Assembly (NCBI GenBank): GCA_030710605.1
Contig: CP092868.1
Coordinates: 33,432,685-33,496,684 of the forward strand
Direction: 5' to 3'
Source: Cordylochernes scorpioides
Lineage: Eukaryota; Arthropoda; Arachnida; Pseudoscorpiones; Chernetidae
DNA: 64,000 nt
Each line of letters opens with the position of its first letter. Within the stretch, counting starts at the first letter, position 1. A program made the translations under genes and the position numbers. Positions 33,231 to 44,743 of the stretch are shown piece after piece. The notes beneath the pieces were generated by a model that ran no database searches, was not told the DNA's origin, and saw nothing but the letters and a program-made list of their open reading frames with translations.

Positions 33231-34063
33231 TTTTTTGGATAGACTGCCTCCTACCGACAAATAATAGAATTATTTTTTATCAATATTCCTCTAAATTAGT
33301 TTTCATCTACTATATCATTCTTATGAAAACTTATCTATAAATATTTGAGCAATAAATGAAATGTTTACGCTCTGAAAAAAAAAAAAAGAAACAGCTATGT
33401 AGGTATTGTTTTTCTTCTAAGTACCTAGTCTGGATCATTATTGATAGCAAAATCGTCAAATCTATGTTGAAAAAAAGTAAAATTTATCTACTAGTATATA
33501 GGCTTAAAAATATAAAAACGTCAATAAACATATTAGAAATACTAATTGGATTTATCAATTTGAGAAAGTTTTATTTAAATAAGAAATAGTTTTTAAAATT
33601 AGTGCACATTTTTATAGAAACTTTAGAAAAAAAAAAAGATGGTAAGCTGATTATATCTCCAATGGTGGCAATTTGTTAAAAATAAAAATCACCAAACGCT
33701 CTCATAGGTTTTCTATGATTAAAGTATTGGACTTCCCTATCCAATAAATGAAATTGGTTTATTTAAAAATAAGGAAATTTTTAGAATTTATTTTTAAATC
33801 TACAGAAAAAAACAATGGGTAAAGCATTTAAATTATTCAAATTAATATTTGTAAATAGCCCTTTTTCAAAATCATAAAAATAAAAAATCAATAAAAACCA
33901 TTATACAATGATAAACTATTGCTTCATTAAAAAAAATCAAATTTTATATGTAAGAATATATAAAAATATAAAGATAAATTCATCATTTATTCATACAGTT
34001 AATTATAATTGTGATGTAATTGTAAATATTCAGAGAATTTAAAAGAAAAAGAGTAGTTATCAT
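33231..34063. other. AT-rich spacer
   Basis: A 77-codon lysine-rich frame at 33356-33589 has no motif. Nothing else recognised up to the LTR element. Confidence 0.4.
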
Positions 34064-34271
34064 TGTTGAAAAAATAGGAAGGAGAAGGCCGGGAATCGGC
34101 TTTTAAAGATAGAAAGTTTTATTAGTTATGCTCTAAATTTACATAAACACAAAGCAGCTTGCTTTACATACTCCAATACGACAATGGTAGAAAATAATTT
34201 ATATACATGGCGGTCAACTGGTCAAAAACAAATAAAAGAAGAGTAGAATGTTGAAATTGATTATTCCAACA
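34064..34271 (-). repeat. 3' LTR of the copia element
   Basis: TGTTG...CAACA termini, 208 bp, identical by eye to 38063-38270. On the minus strand a TATATAAAT motif lies at about 34199-34207 and could serve as the promoter in the 5' copy. Confidence 0.95.
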
Positions 34272-34280
34272 CCCTCCCTC
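34272..34280 (-). other. Polypurine tract
   Basis: On the minus strand gagggaggg directly precedes the 3' LTR, the place and composition expected for the plus-strand primer. Confidence 0.75.
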
Positions 34281-34285
34281 AATTT

Positions 34286-34447
34286 CTACATTCCCAATCC
34301 AGCAACATGTTTATCATACAAGACTCTTGGCAGACCTTTAGTAAGGATGTCGGCAACATTTTCCTGGGTTGGTGTGTGAACGACCTCGATAAGACCATCG
34401 CTGCAAATGCTTCTAATATAATGCCATTTGATGTCAATGTGTTTAGT
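34286..34447 (-). pseudogene. End of copia RNase H domain, beyond a nonsense codon
   Basis: Downstream of the TGA at 34448-34450 the same frame stays open for about 50 codons (…TKHIDI…, …TQENVADILTKGLP…), which is the conserved C-terminus of copia RNase H, and stops at TAG (34286-34288). The TGA sits where the family has an arginine codon, so a CGA to TGA change (CpG decay) is the likely cause. Confidence 0.8.
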
Positions 34448-36640
34448 TCAGGCATGATGGACTGGATTTCTCGCCAGCTGTTGAGCGCCCTGGTTATCAG
34501 TCTTTAAAACCGTAGGTTCATTCAATAATTCACCAAATCCCATCTCATCCAACAGCGCTCTAAGATAGACTGCCTCCTTTCCCGCTTCACAAAGTGCTAT
34601 GTACTCAGATTCCGTGCTCGAAAGGGCGACAGTCTGCTGTTTCTTCGATTCCCAAGCTATTGGACCTCCTGCTAAGAAGAAAACAAGTCCCGTTTGAGAT
34701 TTTCTATCCGCGAGGTTTCCACCCCAATCAGCGTCGACACAACCATAAAGGGTCTCATTAGTTTTCTTGTAAGTTATTTTCAAACATAAAGTGCCCTTTA
34801 GATAGCGGAGGACACGCTTGGCCGCATTCCAGTGCTGTCTCCTAGGATCATTGCTGAACTGTCCCAAAACACTAACCGCATAGGCTATATCAGGCCTTGT
34901 CGACACTGAAAGATATATTAACGATCCAATCAGTGATTGGTATTCTACCTTTTTTACTGGCTCATTCTCACCCTCTATAGATGAAATCTTTGTTAACTTG
35001 GAGTTCGAGTCCATGGGTGTAGAAATCGGCTTGGCCTCCTTCATTCTATATTTCGCCAGAAGTTCTTCAATATATTTCTCTTGATCTATGGATATTGAGC
35101 CATCCTTTTCCGTTTGTATTCTTATACCCAAACAATAATTTATCTTTCCAAGATCTTTTATTTTGAATATCTTCTTCATACTTTCTTTAAAGGATATCAA
35201 CGTGTCTTTTCTTTCAGCTGCAATTATCAAATCATCAACATAGATTGCCACCAGAAGAATGCCTTCATGATGTTTGATGTAGACACAGTTATCAGTTTTC
35301 ATCTGTTCTAGGCCCATTTCTCTTAATACTGAATCGAGCTTTGCATGCCAAGTCATTCCAGCCTGTTTCAGACCATATATAGCCTTCTTTAGTTTACATA
35401 CCCTTCTTGGATATTTCTTTGACTCGAAATTTTCTGGTTGTGTCATGTAAATTTCTTCTTTGACATCACCATTCAAGAAGGCAGACTGAACATCCATTTG
35501 ATGGACCAGCAAATCATATTCAACGGCCAAGGCTAAAACTGTTCTGATCGTACTGTGGCGTACAACTGGTGCAAAGGTTTCCTCATAATCAATACCGTAT
35601 TTTTGGGAATAACCTTTTGCTACAAGTCGAGCCTTATACCGTTCAAGAGAACCATCACTACTATACTTTCTCCTGAATACCCATTTGCTTCCAATTACGT
35701 TTTGGCCCTTAGGGGGATCAACCAGTTCCCAAGTTTTGTTTTCAATCAATGAATCAAACTCCTCCTTCATTGCTTTCCTCCAAAAATAAGAATCTTTTCC
35801 AGACAGCGCTTCCTCTGCGTCTTTTGGATCTGGGGAGTACTTCACTTCTGAAAATTCTTGCGTGGATAAATTTGCCGTAGGATATTCCTTTCTTGGTCGG
35901 CCAGGTTTTCCCGTTCTAATATACCTTGGTCTTCCTCTTCCTCTCTGCGAGATGACTTCTGATGGTTCGCCTAAAAACTCCGAATCAGTTCCGGGCAAAG
36001 TGTTTTCATCATCCTGAAGACTTTCCTCCTCCAATGATGTATCATCCTTTTTCTGTGGTATAGCTTCAATTTGCACCACGTCATTCCTTAAGGTAGAATT
36101 TTCAGATTCAAGGAAACGTACATCTCGACTTTTTATCATCATGCCTGTTCCAGGCTTCCATAATCTGTACGCCTTTGATTCGGGAGAATAGCCAACCAGT
36201 CGGTATTCTTCACTACGAGGAGCGAATTTTCCTCTTCTCGGACGGTTGTCAACAGCGAAACATCTACATCCTATCATTCTTAAATGAGAAACGGTTGGTT
36301 TTCTTCCTGTAAATATTTCATACGGAGTTCGACTTTCATTTGTTTTTGGGCATCTGTTTCTAATGTATGTAGATGTATGCACAAGTTCAGCCCAAAGTGG
36401 ATCTGGGAGGTTCGCTTGAATTATGAAACATCTAGTCATTTCTACCAGAGTTCTGTTCGCTCTTTCAGCAACTCCATTTTGTTGCGGAGAATATTCAACT
36501 GAGAGCTGATGTCTAATTCCTTCCTCCATTAAATATTCTTTAAAATCTGAACTCAAATACTCTGCGGCATTGTCACTTCTGATTGCTTTAATTTTCTTAC
36601 CAGTTTGTTTCTCAGCAAATCTTTTAAAGACTTTAAATCC
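34448..36640 (-). pseudogene. Copia pol: integrase C-part, reverse transcriptase, RNase H
   Basis: The frame is open for about 700 codons from the first internal methionine (36556) and reads further upstream to the deletion junction near 36630. Integrase keeps the second acidic site (RSDN) and the third (QQNGVAER). After a basic, acidic linker the reverse transcriptase has NVIGSKWVF, QMDVQSAFLNGD and the catalytic YVDD (residues 439-442 from the internal Met). RNase H shows DADW, SSTESEY and KTDNQG. It would copy element RNA in a virus-like particle. The first integrase aspartate is missing (deleted) and the last 50 codons lie past a stop. Confidence 0.92.
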
Positions 36641-36954
36641 TTTGAAAGAGAGACTTCTGGGAATGGTAATCGAGTCTGTTTACCCCTAATACAAGTTTCA
36701 CAACTTGTTATACTTTTAAATTCACCCTTGGGTAATCCATTGACTAAATTCTCTCTCTGCAATTTCTTAAGGTCATCAAAATTAAGATAACCAAATCTAT
36801 TATGCCAAATTTCACTGCTATTTCTGTCTATACACATTCTGGTAAATTGTGTTTTTGCATATTTAGTTTGACGCAATATGTAAAGTCCGTTTCTTTTGTA
36901 AGCTTCTATGCAAATTTTCCTCAGTGGATTCACAATTTCCGCTTTTCTTCTCAT
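36625..36954 (-). pseudogene. Copia pre-integrase zinc domain and integrase start
   Basis: A frame of 133 codons (36553-36954) covers the linker after protease and the gag-pre-integrase zinc domain: IWHNRFGYLNFDDLKKLQ…CETCIRGKQTRLPFP. His and Cys pairs are present. After …EVSLSKD the expected integrase core with its first aspartate (HTDxCGP region) is absent; the text jumps to a lysine-rich stretch that belongs, in another frame, to the part before RSDN. About 60-70 codons seem to be lost, with a change of frame. Confidence 0.85.
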
Positions 36955-38017
36955 AAATTTTACAAAGAATGATTTCTCTGTGCAGGTGCTGACTGAAAAA
37001 CAAATTTCCCTTCAGTCCTGGGACAAACAACACATTTTCTAATTTTAATAAAAATGGTTCACCATGTTCTAAAACCTCCAATTCTACCGTTCCTGTACCT
37101 AAAGCTTCTATGCTTTGGTCGTTCGCTAATTTAACGGCTATTGGCTCTGTTTCTCTTAAATTTGAAAATGCGTTTCTTAAGCAGCACATGTGTGCAGTTG
37201 CACCGCTATCCAGGCACCACTCGTCAACCTCAAGAATATTTTCATCTCTAATTCCTAGAGAAGCAGCCATTCGCTTATTGTTTCTTTTAGAGTTCCTTTT
37301 TGACCAGCAGTCAGCCGCTTTGTGGCCTTTCTTGCCACAGTAATGGCAGTTAAATTTGAACTCCTTCCGATTTGGTGGTTTAGTGGAATTGGTAGTTTTT
37401 CTTTCTGGATTTCCAAAAAAGGAATTTTGTTCTCCAGACGAAGTTCCCTCCATTTCACGTTGTCTTTGATCTTCTTCAATAATCTTCACCTTTAAAGTTT
37501 CAAGTTTTGGGAGCTCATCTCTGGTTTCTATTGCAGTTCTGAATCCTTCGTACGATTCTGGAAGACTACACAACAAGAGTATAACTAAAAGGTCTTCGGG
37601 TACTTGAGCCCCAATTTCACCTAGATTGTCCACTAATGAAGTAAATTTACTCAGGTAATCTTTCAAATCATCATTAGGCCTCATTTTCATCTGTATTAGC
37701 CTTTTGGTCAGGGAAACTCTCGTCGCAGGTCCTTTTGGTCGATAAACTTCTTCTATCTTTTTCCAGGCCTCCTCGGCAGTCTTGCAGTTCTTAACATGTA
37801 TTAGTTCTGATGGATTTAAGCTCAATACAATTGTAGCGAGAGCCTTCTGATCCTTATTTTGCCAATTAGAAAACTCTTGGCTACCGGGTTCAGGTTTGAT
37901 ATTGGCTTCATTAACATAATTCCACAGATCACAGTGAATAAGAATCATTTGCATTTGAAGCCTCCATGTCTCAAAGTTTTGCTTATTCAACTTCTCAATT
38001 TGATATAGACTGGACAT
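36863..38017 (-). pseudogene. Copia gag and protease
   Basis: Starts at ATG 38017, a little downstream of the primer site. Residues 1-190 match the copia-type gag capsid (NFETWRLQMQMIL near the start, a long helical middle). A CX2CX4HX4C zinc knuckle is at residues 224-237 and the aspartic protease site DSGA at 270-273. After residue about 335 (…GLKGNLFF) the reading departs from the family and runs to a stop. The correct continuation is in the next frame (see 36625-36954), so a one-base shift lies near the A5 run at 36996-37000. Confidence 0.92.
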
Positions 38018-38044
38018 GCTTAATTCTTAATTTCTTAGGCAATC

Positions 38045-38062
38045 AGTCCTGGGCCCATAACC
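38045..38062 (-). promoter_or_regulatory. Primer-binding site next to the 5' LTR
   Basis: On the minus strand ggttatgggcccagg follows the LTR directly. It resembles the site used by Drosophila copia, which pairs with an internal half of initiator methionine tRNA and not with its 3' end. Confidence 0.7.
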
Positions 38063-38270
38063 TGTTGAAAAAATAGGAAGGAGAAGGCCGGGAATCGGCT
38101 TTTAAAGATAGAAAGTTTTATTAGTTATGCTCTAAATTTACATAAACACAAAGCAGCTTGCTTTACATACTCCAATACGACAATGGTAGAAAATAATTTA
38201 TATACATGGCGGTCAACTGGTCAAAAACAAATAAAAGAAGAGTAGAATGTTGAAATTGATTATTCCAACA
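38063..38270 (-). repeat. 5' LTR of the copia element
   Basis: 208 bp, TG...CA, matching 34064-34271 without a difference that I could find. Transcription would start here on the minus strand. Confidence 0.95.
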
Positions 38271-38489
38271 ATCATCATGTTTGTTTATGTTTGAGATAGA
38301 AACAGCTCGAGTTAGGCTGTAAATATATAATTGATAAATAAGCCATAAGTTAGGAAGTTCCCTCTCTTAAAATAAATATAAATAATTGTTCATCTTCGCA
38401 TCCTGATTTTTAAAGAAACAAAATAATAAGATGTATTTTATATAATACTGATATATTTTACGTAATCATAAACGAATATCCATATTCAA

Positions 38490-38590
38490 TTAAAAAGGCA
38501 TATATTGGATCAAAATATCATTTATTTTACCTATATTTATGGAGGTAAAATAATGATATTTCGATCCAATATATGTATTTTTAATTAAAG
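38490..38590. repeat. Short foldback of the 'aaaaaggcatatattgga' family
   Basis: ttaaaaaggcatatattgga and tcaaaatatcatttatttta are mirrored by taaaataatgatatttcgat and ccaatatatgtatttttaat around a short loop (cctatatttatggagg). It lacks the hammerhead-like core found between the arms of 29776-29955. Confidence 0.75.
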
Positions 38591-40700
38591 ATATATTTAG
38601 CGATTGCTCTATTTTCAAAAGAATATCAATATACAACGTGTGATCAATAATTTCCAGGAATGAGACTGGATCACGTAAAATATTCAAAATAATGAAATAA
38701 TTTTATAAGGACCTTATAGATAAAACATTTATCAACACGTAGAAATAAAAATTAATCACATAGACGCACGCGCTCACGTTTTATCGAATTTATAAGCTCG
38801 AGTATATCAGAACATTTTCGAATTTCAGTATGGACTGTATTGAAAAACAGCGAGTCTGCATAGGGTTTTGCTTAATATTATTTTGCTTAATATTGCTCAA
38901 TATACAATATGTATTTTTCATATTTTGTAATTTTAAAATTTATATTTTGTATTATTAGACACTTTTATTTTGAAAAAAATAAGTACAAATATTAATTTGT
39001 TATTAAAAAATATTCATATAAACTTGATTGATTGCTTTAGAGAATCGAGATAAAGTTAATATTTAGATATTATTTTTTAAAAATGAGAAATTCAATTTTA
39101 TCCTTCGTGCTATTTAAATATTATAATAAAATTTTACAAAATAAAAAGTTTAAATTCAGAGAATAATTCCAAACAATTTGTAAAAATTCGATTCATAACA
39201 ATCTTACGAACATATTGAAAATAAATTTGAAGCAAGAGAAAAGGAGGAAATTTGTCAGAAGAAATCCAATTTTACCATTTTCGTTATATACGAGGAATGT
39301 AAATAGTTCGTCTGTTTATTTATTTTTTTCCCGCCAAAATAGCTTTTTTTCTCTTAATATATTACGTTTTTTATATATTTTTATAGATTACTTCTTATTT
39401 AACCTTTTGATAGAACTAATAAAGAGATTAAATATACATTTTTATATTTAAAAATATTATTTCATTTAAAAAAAGACTGATATAGTATTTATAATTCCAT
39501 TCAAATATCTCGAGATGAAAAAATATTTAAAAAAAGACTAAACAATGAAAATAATTTGAAACTATAAGTAAAAATGTGAATGTTTTTAAATATTGGCCAT
39601 TTTAAAAAAGAGTTATATATAATTAATTCAAAATACGTTTTTTTAAATAAATTTAAAAGACAGAATTGACCAATATATACGTTCTCGCCTGCTTTTATTT
39701 AATTGCAAATATAGAACACACAATAAAATATCAAATACTATTCATTTAAATTCAAAATAGAAACAATAATTCGGAATTAAAAATCGAAAATTACAATTAT
39801 CAATGAAAAAATATTAGTTTTATTCTATTTTTTCGATAACAACATAAGACTATTATATCAAAATGCAATAAGAAATGGATGTTTATTCGTTATTTATTGA
39901 AGGTGTTTATTGTATAAAAAGAAATAAGATCTATATCGAGGAATTTTCCTTAAATCAATAGGAAGCGCACCATCAACCTTAAGTTCGATATCTGATACAA
40001 AATATTAGGCAATCAGACGAACTCAAGGGAATCCTACTTCGTCCTAACCCTAACTTCGTTATAGCTTCTCTTCTAAACCTTAAACTCATTATTTAATTTA
40101 GAGTCTCTCCTTGAACTCTTTCAGCCAATTCGATTTTAGTTTTCTCACTGATAAAGCTACTCTGTGGAAAATTTGTTGTATTTAGCTTCGAATTGTTGTT
40201 CTGTGGCCTTTGGACTCTTCAAATTCGATTAAATATTGAATTCTGAAAATTTTATATATATAAGCTGACTCTATCTATATATATAATTATTAAACTACCT
40301 AAAGAAAATAGATATTTCTTGTTGATTTTTTATTTTTATTTAAAAAATGATTAATAAAATATATTATAAGTTTGTATCTCTAAATGAAAACATAAAATGG
40401 ATTGTTTGGGTTTTAAATTCTCTATAAAAAGGAAAATTTTTGATGAATATATATATTTTAATATTTTTTAATATCTATCAAAAAATAAATTATAATGGCT
40501 ATTGTAATTCGTATAATATAACACAGATCTACCTATTATCTGTATGTTAAGTAACAAAAAAGGCATATATATATGTAAATATATGAAAAATACACCGATT
40601 CTATCTAAGGCGAAGGAATGGAAAGATTTAAAGCGTATTTTTATACATTTCAAAACAATTAAATAATATTGGAATTGATAAATGTCATAATTTGTATATA
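38591..40700. other. Very AT-rich spacer
   Basis: No gene recognised. 39960-40200 is slightly less AT-rich. A relic aaaaaggcatatatat occurs at 40557. Frames of 65-90 codons are low-complexity. Confidence 0.4.
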
Positions 40701-41460
40701 ATTGTATGCCCCCCGACCCACTATGCATGTACAATGTATGATTTTCAAAGATTTAATAAAGAATAAGGTAACTGGAGGAAAGGAAGTGGCAACAAGACAT
40801 AGGAAGCAGGCTAAAAGCGGGCACAAGTATAAATAACTTGTACAGTCAATACTTCCTGGCAAGCGCGGACGTATCTGGTATCCGCAGAGGTTATATTAGT
40901 AGAGAGACGCCCAATATTTCCGGACAGGACCGGACGTATTTGATAACGCGGAAGTAAATAGAGTCGAACACACCCGATACTTCCTGACCAGGCCGGGCGT
41001 AACTAACACCAAAGAAAGCCGCCGGTCCAATTAGAAAGTCTCCCCTAAATAGGTCAACCAATAGAAAAACGGGCACGTTCCATCCTTCGACCAATGGGAA
41101 GGAAGACAACTCGTGGTGTTAAATCGAAAAGCAAGAATTGTCAGTAGTGACTTGGCTCCCACCGAGTTCAGATCAGTAGTGACTTGGCTCCCACCGAGTT
41201 CAGATCAGTAGTGACTTGGCTCCCACCGAGTTCAGATCAGTAGTGCTTTGGCTCCCAAGGAGGTGACATCGGCCCTGGACCTCTCCCCCTCTGCTCATCC
41301 CGTAGCTAAGTACAATCACCACCATGTGATCAGATAATTAACAATCAAAACCCGCTCCGCCTTCTCAAGCTTTCTTTCCTCCAACCCAGTTGCCTTTTAT
41401 TTTCAAACCCCATCACGTGTCCTGATTATTCCTAACTGTATGCTTCACTTGCCACTCAAC
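40701..41460. other. GC-elevated, promoter-like stretch
   Basis: Contains gtataaataacttg at 40828, CCAAT-type words (accaatag at 41053, accaatggg at 41091), several repeated gg(a/c)cgg(a/g)cgta words and a short minisatellite (41141-41262). A solo LTR or other promoter-bearing repeat is possible, but no paired termini were found. No coding domain. Confidence 0.35.
41141..41262 (+). repeat. 32-bp minisatellite, about 3.8 copies
   Basis: cagtagtgacttggctccca plus ccgagttcagat, repeated exactly three times, then a changed copy ending ggctcccaagga. Confidence 0.93.
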
Positions 41461-41617
41461 GACTGCGTTTCAACCAATCCTCACCATTCAAATCGAACAA
41501 CAAGCAATTCCGCAACGAAAATGTCACAGAACGGTTAAGTCGACAGGATTCTACAACAGTGTAATACATCAAATATTGCAGTGTAATAACTTTGGATATA
41601 TTACATAAATATATTAA

Positions 41618-41920
41618 AAGAGGGCTTAGCTCATCAGTAGTAAACCCTGTCAACGGTTTCGCCAGTTTAATCTTTTTGACCGCTATTATTGAATTAGACA
41701 GATTGACTCTTAGAGATCGCTGGTGTATCAGAAGACTTTACACGCATGGACAAAACTTAAGGAAGTTGTACCTTTTAGCATGTATATCGGGATTCAGACA
41801 ATAAATTTGAAAGATATTTGATACACATTGATCTTTATTGAAGACACACGAGATAACCATGTGTGGACTCCTTTAAAAAACAGACGACCGGCTATATCAA
41901 AGACATTCTACTTAAAGAAG
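41618..41920 (+). mobile_element. 55-bp module plus truncated 'cactcatgg' MITE
   Basis: 41620-41675 carries gagggcttagctcatcagta, gtaaaccctgtcaacggttt, cgccagtttaatct, the module shared with 10.6, 44.5, 47.5 and 52.6 kb. At 41741 a MITE left end (cacgcatggacaaaactt) starts after TA and runs to the internal ctacttaaag at about 41916 without a proper right end. Confidence 0.6.
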
Positions 41921-42800
41921 TCAAGCTATGGAAAACCGAATAAAAGACAAATACGTTTTTCTTGTAATTCTACTTCAAGCTAATCTGTGAAAGAAGAATC
42001 TATTGAAGGCGAAAGAAAAGCTAGTCTGTGAAGAGCTATGCAAATCCACTGAAGAAGTTGTGGTCCTTGAATATGTCAAGCTATGTATAACCAACAAAAA
42101 GACGAATAGGATTTCTTTTAATTCTATTTAAAGCTTATCTGTGAAGGAAGAATCCATTTAAGGCAAAAGAGAAGTTTGTCCGTGAAGAGTGATGTAACTC
42201 TATTGAAGCCACAAAAAGCTGGTCCTTGAAGAAGTCAAGCTATGGATAACCGACAAAAAGACAAATTCGTTACTCTTGTAATTCTACTTAAACCAAATTA
42301 TCAAAAAGGAATCCATTGGAGGCGAGAGAGAAGCTAGTCCGTGAAGAGCTATGTAAATCTATTGATGTCACAAAAAGCTGGTCCTTGAAGAAGTCAAGCT
42401 AGGGATAGTCATAGACACAAGTTATGCTATGTAATTCTACTGTGAAAGAAAAATCCAATGGAGAGACAAGAGAGAAGGTATTCCGTGAAGAGTGATGTAA
42501 ATCCATTGAAGACAAAAAGCTGGTCCTTGAAGAAGTTAAGCTAGGGATAGCCATAGACACAAGTTTCTCTTGTAATTCTACTGTGAAAGAGAAATCCAAT
42601 AAAGGGAAAAGAGAAGCAGGTCCGTGAAGAATGATGTAAATCCATTGAAGACAAGAAGCTGGTCCTTGAAGAAGTCAAGCTATGGATAGCTACGCGGTTT
42701 CTCTTGTAATTCTACTGTGAAAGAGAAATCCAATGAAGGCAAGAGAGAAGCTGGCCCGTGAAGAGTCCGTGATGTAAATCCATCAAAAGAGAACATCTCT
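41905..42800 (+). repeat. ~155-bp degenerate tandem repeat, 6 units
   Basis: Units share ggtccttgaagaagtcaagc, tatggataaccgacaaaaag, cttgtaattctact, gaaatccaatgaaggcaaga and gaagctggtccgtgaagag. Spacing is 130-160 bp with indels. The minus-strand frame at 42399-42599 is a by-product. Confidence 0.8.
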
Positions 42801-43289
42801 CAAGCTGGTCGACAGATTTTGACGGCAGTGGCGACCGATGTCGGTCATACTTGAGTGTCGTCAGCGTAGACGGATGGCTCTCTTGACCCGGACGGACTTG
42901 AAGTCCATTGTCAGGTCCCAAGGATGTCTCCTCCGATCACCATCATCAAGGACGGAAGTTTTTTCTCTTTATTCTTCAATTTTGAAATTTGCTTTGAGAA
43001 AGAGAACACAAAGAAACTTCTTTAAAAATGAAACAAGAAAAGAAAATATTATTATGGATGGTGTTTTATTTGTATATACTAATTTTTTTTCCGTCGCTCC
43101 TTTTTTTGCTTTGTTATTTTTATCCCAGATATATAGTGGTGATGCGATTAGTGTGTCGTGTGCAAAAACCTCAATCAATCAGTGGAAACTATGATTTTAA
43201 ATAGAGGTAAACTTTTGAATAGAAGTATGCCCTTTAGAATATAAATCAAAAAGACTCTATAGATATAATAAAATACCTTATATAATATT
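42801..43289. other. Spacer with a doubtful 118-codon frame
   Basis: A frame at 42838-43194 begins with ATG and ends with a hydrophobic stretch (VLFVYTNFFSVAPFFALLFL, from about residue 76) preceded by a methionine, so a short secreted or membrane protein cannot be excluded. No family resemblance, and its 5' part overlaps the repeat edge. Confidence 0.25.
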
Positions 43290-43745
43290 TTAAAGCGTAA
43301 ATATGTAAACAAAAATGGAATCTATTGATATCAAGAAGTCTAGCTATGCAAATACATTGATGGCAAGACTCTGGCCCGTGAAAAAGTCTCTCAAAGGATT
43401 TCTGTCAAAAATAAAAGGAAGTCGCTTTCGTAGTTCAACCTAAAGCAAATCTGTGATAGAGAAATCCATTTAAAACAAGAATCTGTACCGTAAAAGAGTC
43501 TAGCTATGCAAATACATTGAAGACAAGAAGATGGCCCGCGGATAATCTATGGATTTCCGTCAAAAAGGAGGAGAAGTCGTTTTAGTAGTTATACTTTAAA
43601 AAGCAAATCTGTGATAGAGAAATCCATTTAAAACAAGAATATGAACCATAAAAGAACAAGCAATATGCAAATACATTGAAGACAAGAAGCCGCTCCGGGA
43701 AGAATTCGAGTAGCGTAAATCCATTGAAGATATACACGCCATCTA
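43290..43745 (+). repeat. Relatives of the 155-bp repeat
   Basis: Three diverged units share tctagctatgcaaatacatt, gacaagaa(g/t), gtgatagagaaatccattta and aaacaagaat. They look like an offshoot of the array at 41.9-42.8 kb. Confidence 0.65.
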
Positions 43746-44069
43746 TCGATCAAAATTAAAACTTTTCAGCTCTGCACATTGAGGCCAAAGACAATTTACA
43801 GTTCCTACTTTAACGAGACAATGTATTTTTTTCTTAATAGGTATCATAATGGTTGATGTTAATCAATATTACCCATTAGATGCCTTAAAATAGTAACTTC
43901 ATTTTATAAATGGCAATATAATTGGTTAAAAAAGCAATTTTGCGAAATCCATTGTTTTTATTTATCAATCTCGATTCCATAAACAAGGAAATAAGCAGCA
44001 GTATAACCAAATTGAATATTCGAACTCTAGTGATCACAAACCGTTATCTTTTCCTAGAATCCCTTATAC
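43746..44069. other. Unassigned spacer
   Basis: AT-rich. Nothing recognised. Confidence 0.4.
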
Positions 44070-44275
44070 AATATTGCCACGTGGAAAATTAGGAAAGACC
44101 AATTCTGGATGACACAGAAATTTATTTAAGGCAAGACCAAACTATGAATGATAAACAAAAGAGATAAGCAATAAGGGAAGTTTACAGAGTAGTAAAATAT
44201 AAACATAAAAAAATTATACTCTGTTAATACAAGTGTAAAATAATAAATGCTTCTCTCTCTCTCTCTCTCTCTCGC
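44070..44275 (+). repeat. Dispersed repeat A, copy 2
   Basis: tattgccacgtggaaaatta, ggcaagaccaaactatgaat and gggaagtttacagagtag match 745-930. It ends in a TC run at about 44251-44273. Confidence 0.6.
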
Positions 44276-44454
44276 TACAATATCAACTCCTAAGTCCCAT
44301 CAGGGGAAGATGTCATATTTGGAAATAAGGTGACGTTCCATTAGAATTAACCTTTATTTCGGAAATTTGAAACTATCTTATATATAGGAATTAACACTTA
44401 ATACTATAAATACAAAGCAATAACACGCCATCTATATATAGCAAATGAAAACAT

Positions 44455-44743
44455 TTAGACGCGAATGTTTCTTTTCACAAATAATTCAAACTTCTACTGT
44501 CCTTACTGCGATGAAAAAATATTGGGAGGGCTTGGCGTATGAGTAGTGAACCCTCCCAGCGTTTTCGTCAATTTTTTTTTTAATCTACCAGACCGCTTCT
44601 TTAGAGCTCTAATACTGTATTGGATCATTCTGCTTTTATATGCAACACTGAAGAGTGGAATCATAGAAATGGTATATAGGCAAACTATGGACATTAGCTT
44701 TTAGGACAGTAGAATTACATTCAAATATTACATTCGCGTCTTA
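44455..44743. mobile_element. MITE with 'gacgcgaatgt' ends and the 55-bp module
   Basis: Ends gacgcgaatgt (44458) and acattcgcgtc (to 44740) are perfect inverted repeats with TTA on both sides (44455-44457, 44741-44743). Next come cttctactgtccttactgcg and, near the other end, gacagtagaa. In the middle lies gggagggcttggcgtatgag, tagtgaaccctcccagcgtt. A 3-bp TTA duplication suggests a PIF/Harbinger-like mover, but TA within it cannot be excluded. Confidence 0.65.

Larger units (their letters stand above)
34064..38270 (-). mobile_element. Copia-type LTR retrotransposon, 4.2 kb
   Basis: It is flanked by 5-bp duplications atcat (34059-34063 and 38271-38275) and bounded by 208-bp LTRs that I read as identical. 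It is transcribed on the minus strand. The order gag, protease, integrase, reverse transcriptase, RNase H is the copia (Pseudoviridae) order. The length is shorter than the usual ~5 kb because of a deletion in the integrase region. A frameshift and a nonsense codon also interrupt the single long frame, so it cannot encode a full polyprotein. Identical LTRs mean the copy inserted recently, so it was probably mobilised by proteins of an intact relative, or broke after insertion. Confidence 0.95.

Noticed and set aside
34307-37343. Plus-strand frames within the copia element
   Set aside because: They lie opposite the conserved gag-pol frames and show no similarity to anything known.
42838-43194. 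118-codon frame with a hydrophobic end
   Set aside because: Kept only as a remark: no family, overlaps a repeat edge, and hydrophobic stretches are common in T-rich DNA.
44251-44273. TC microsatellite as a separate finding
   Set aside because: Ordinary simple repeat at the edge of repeat A.
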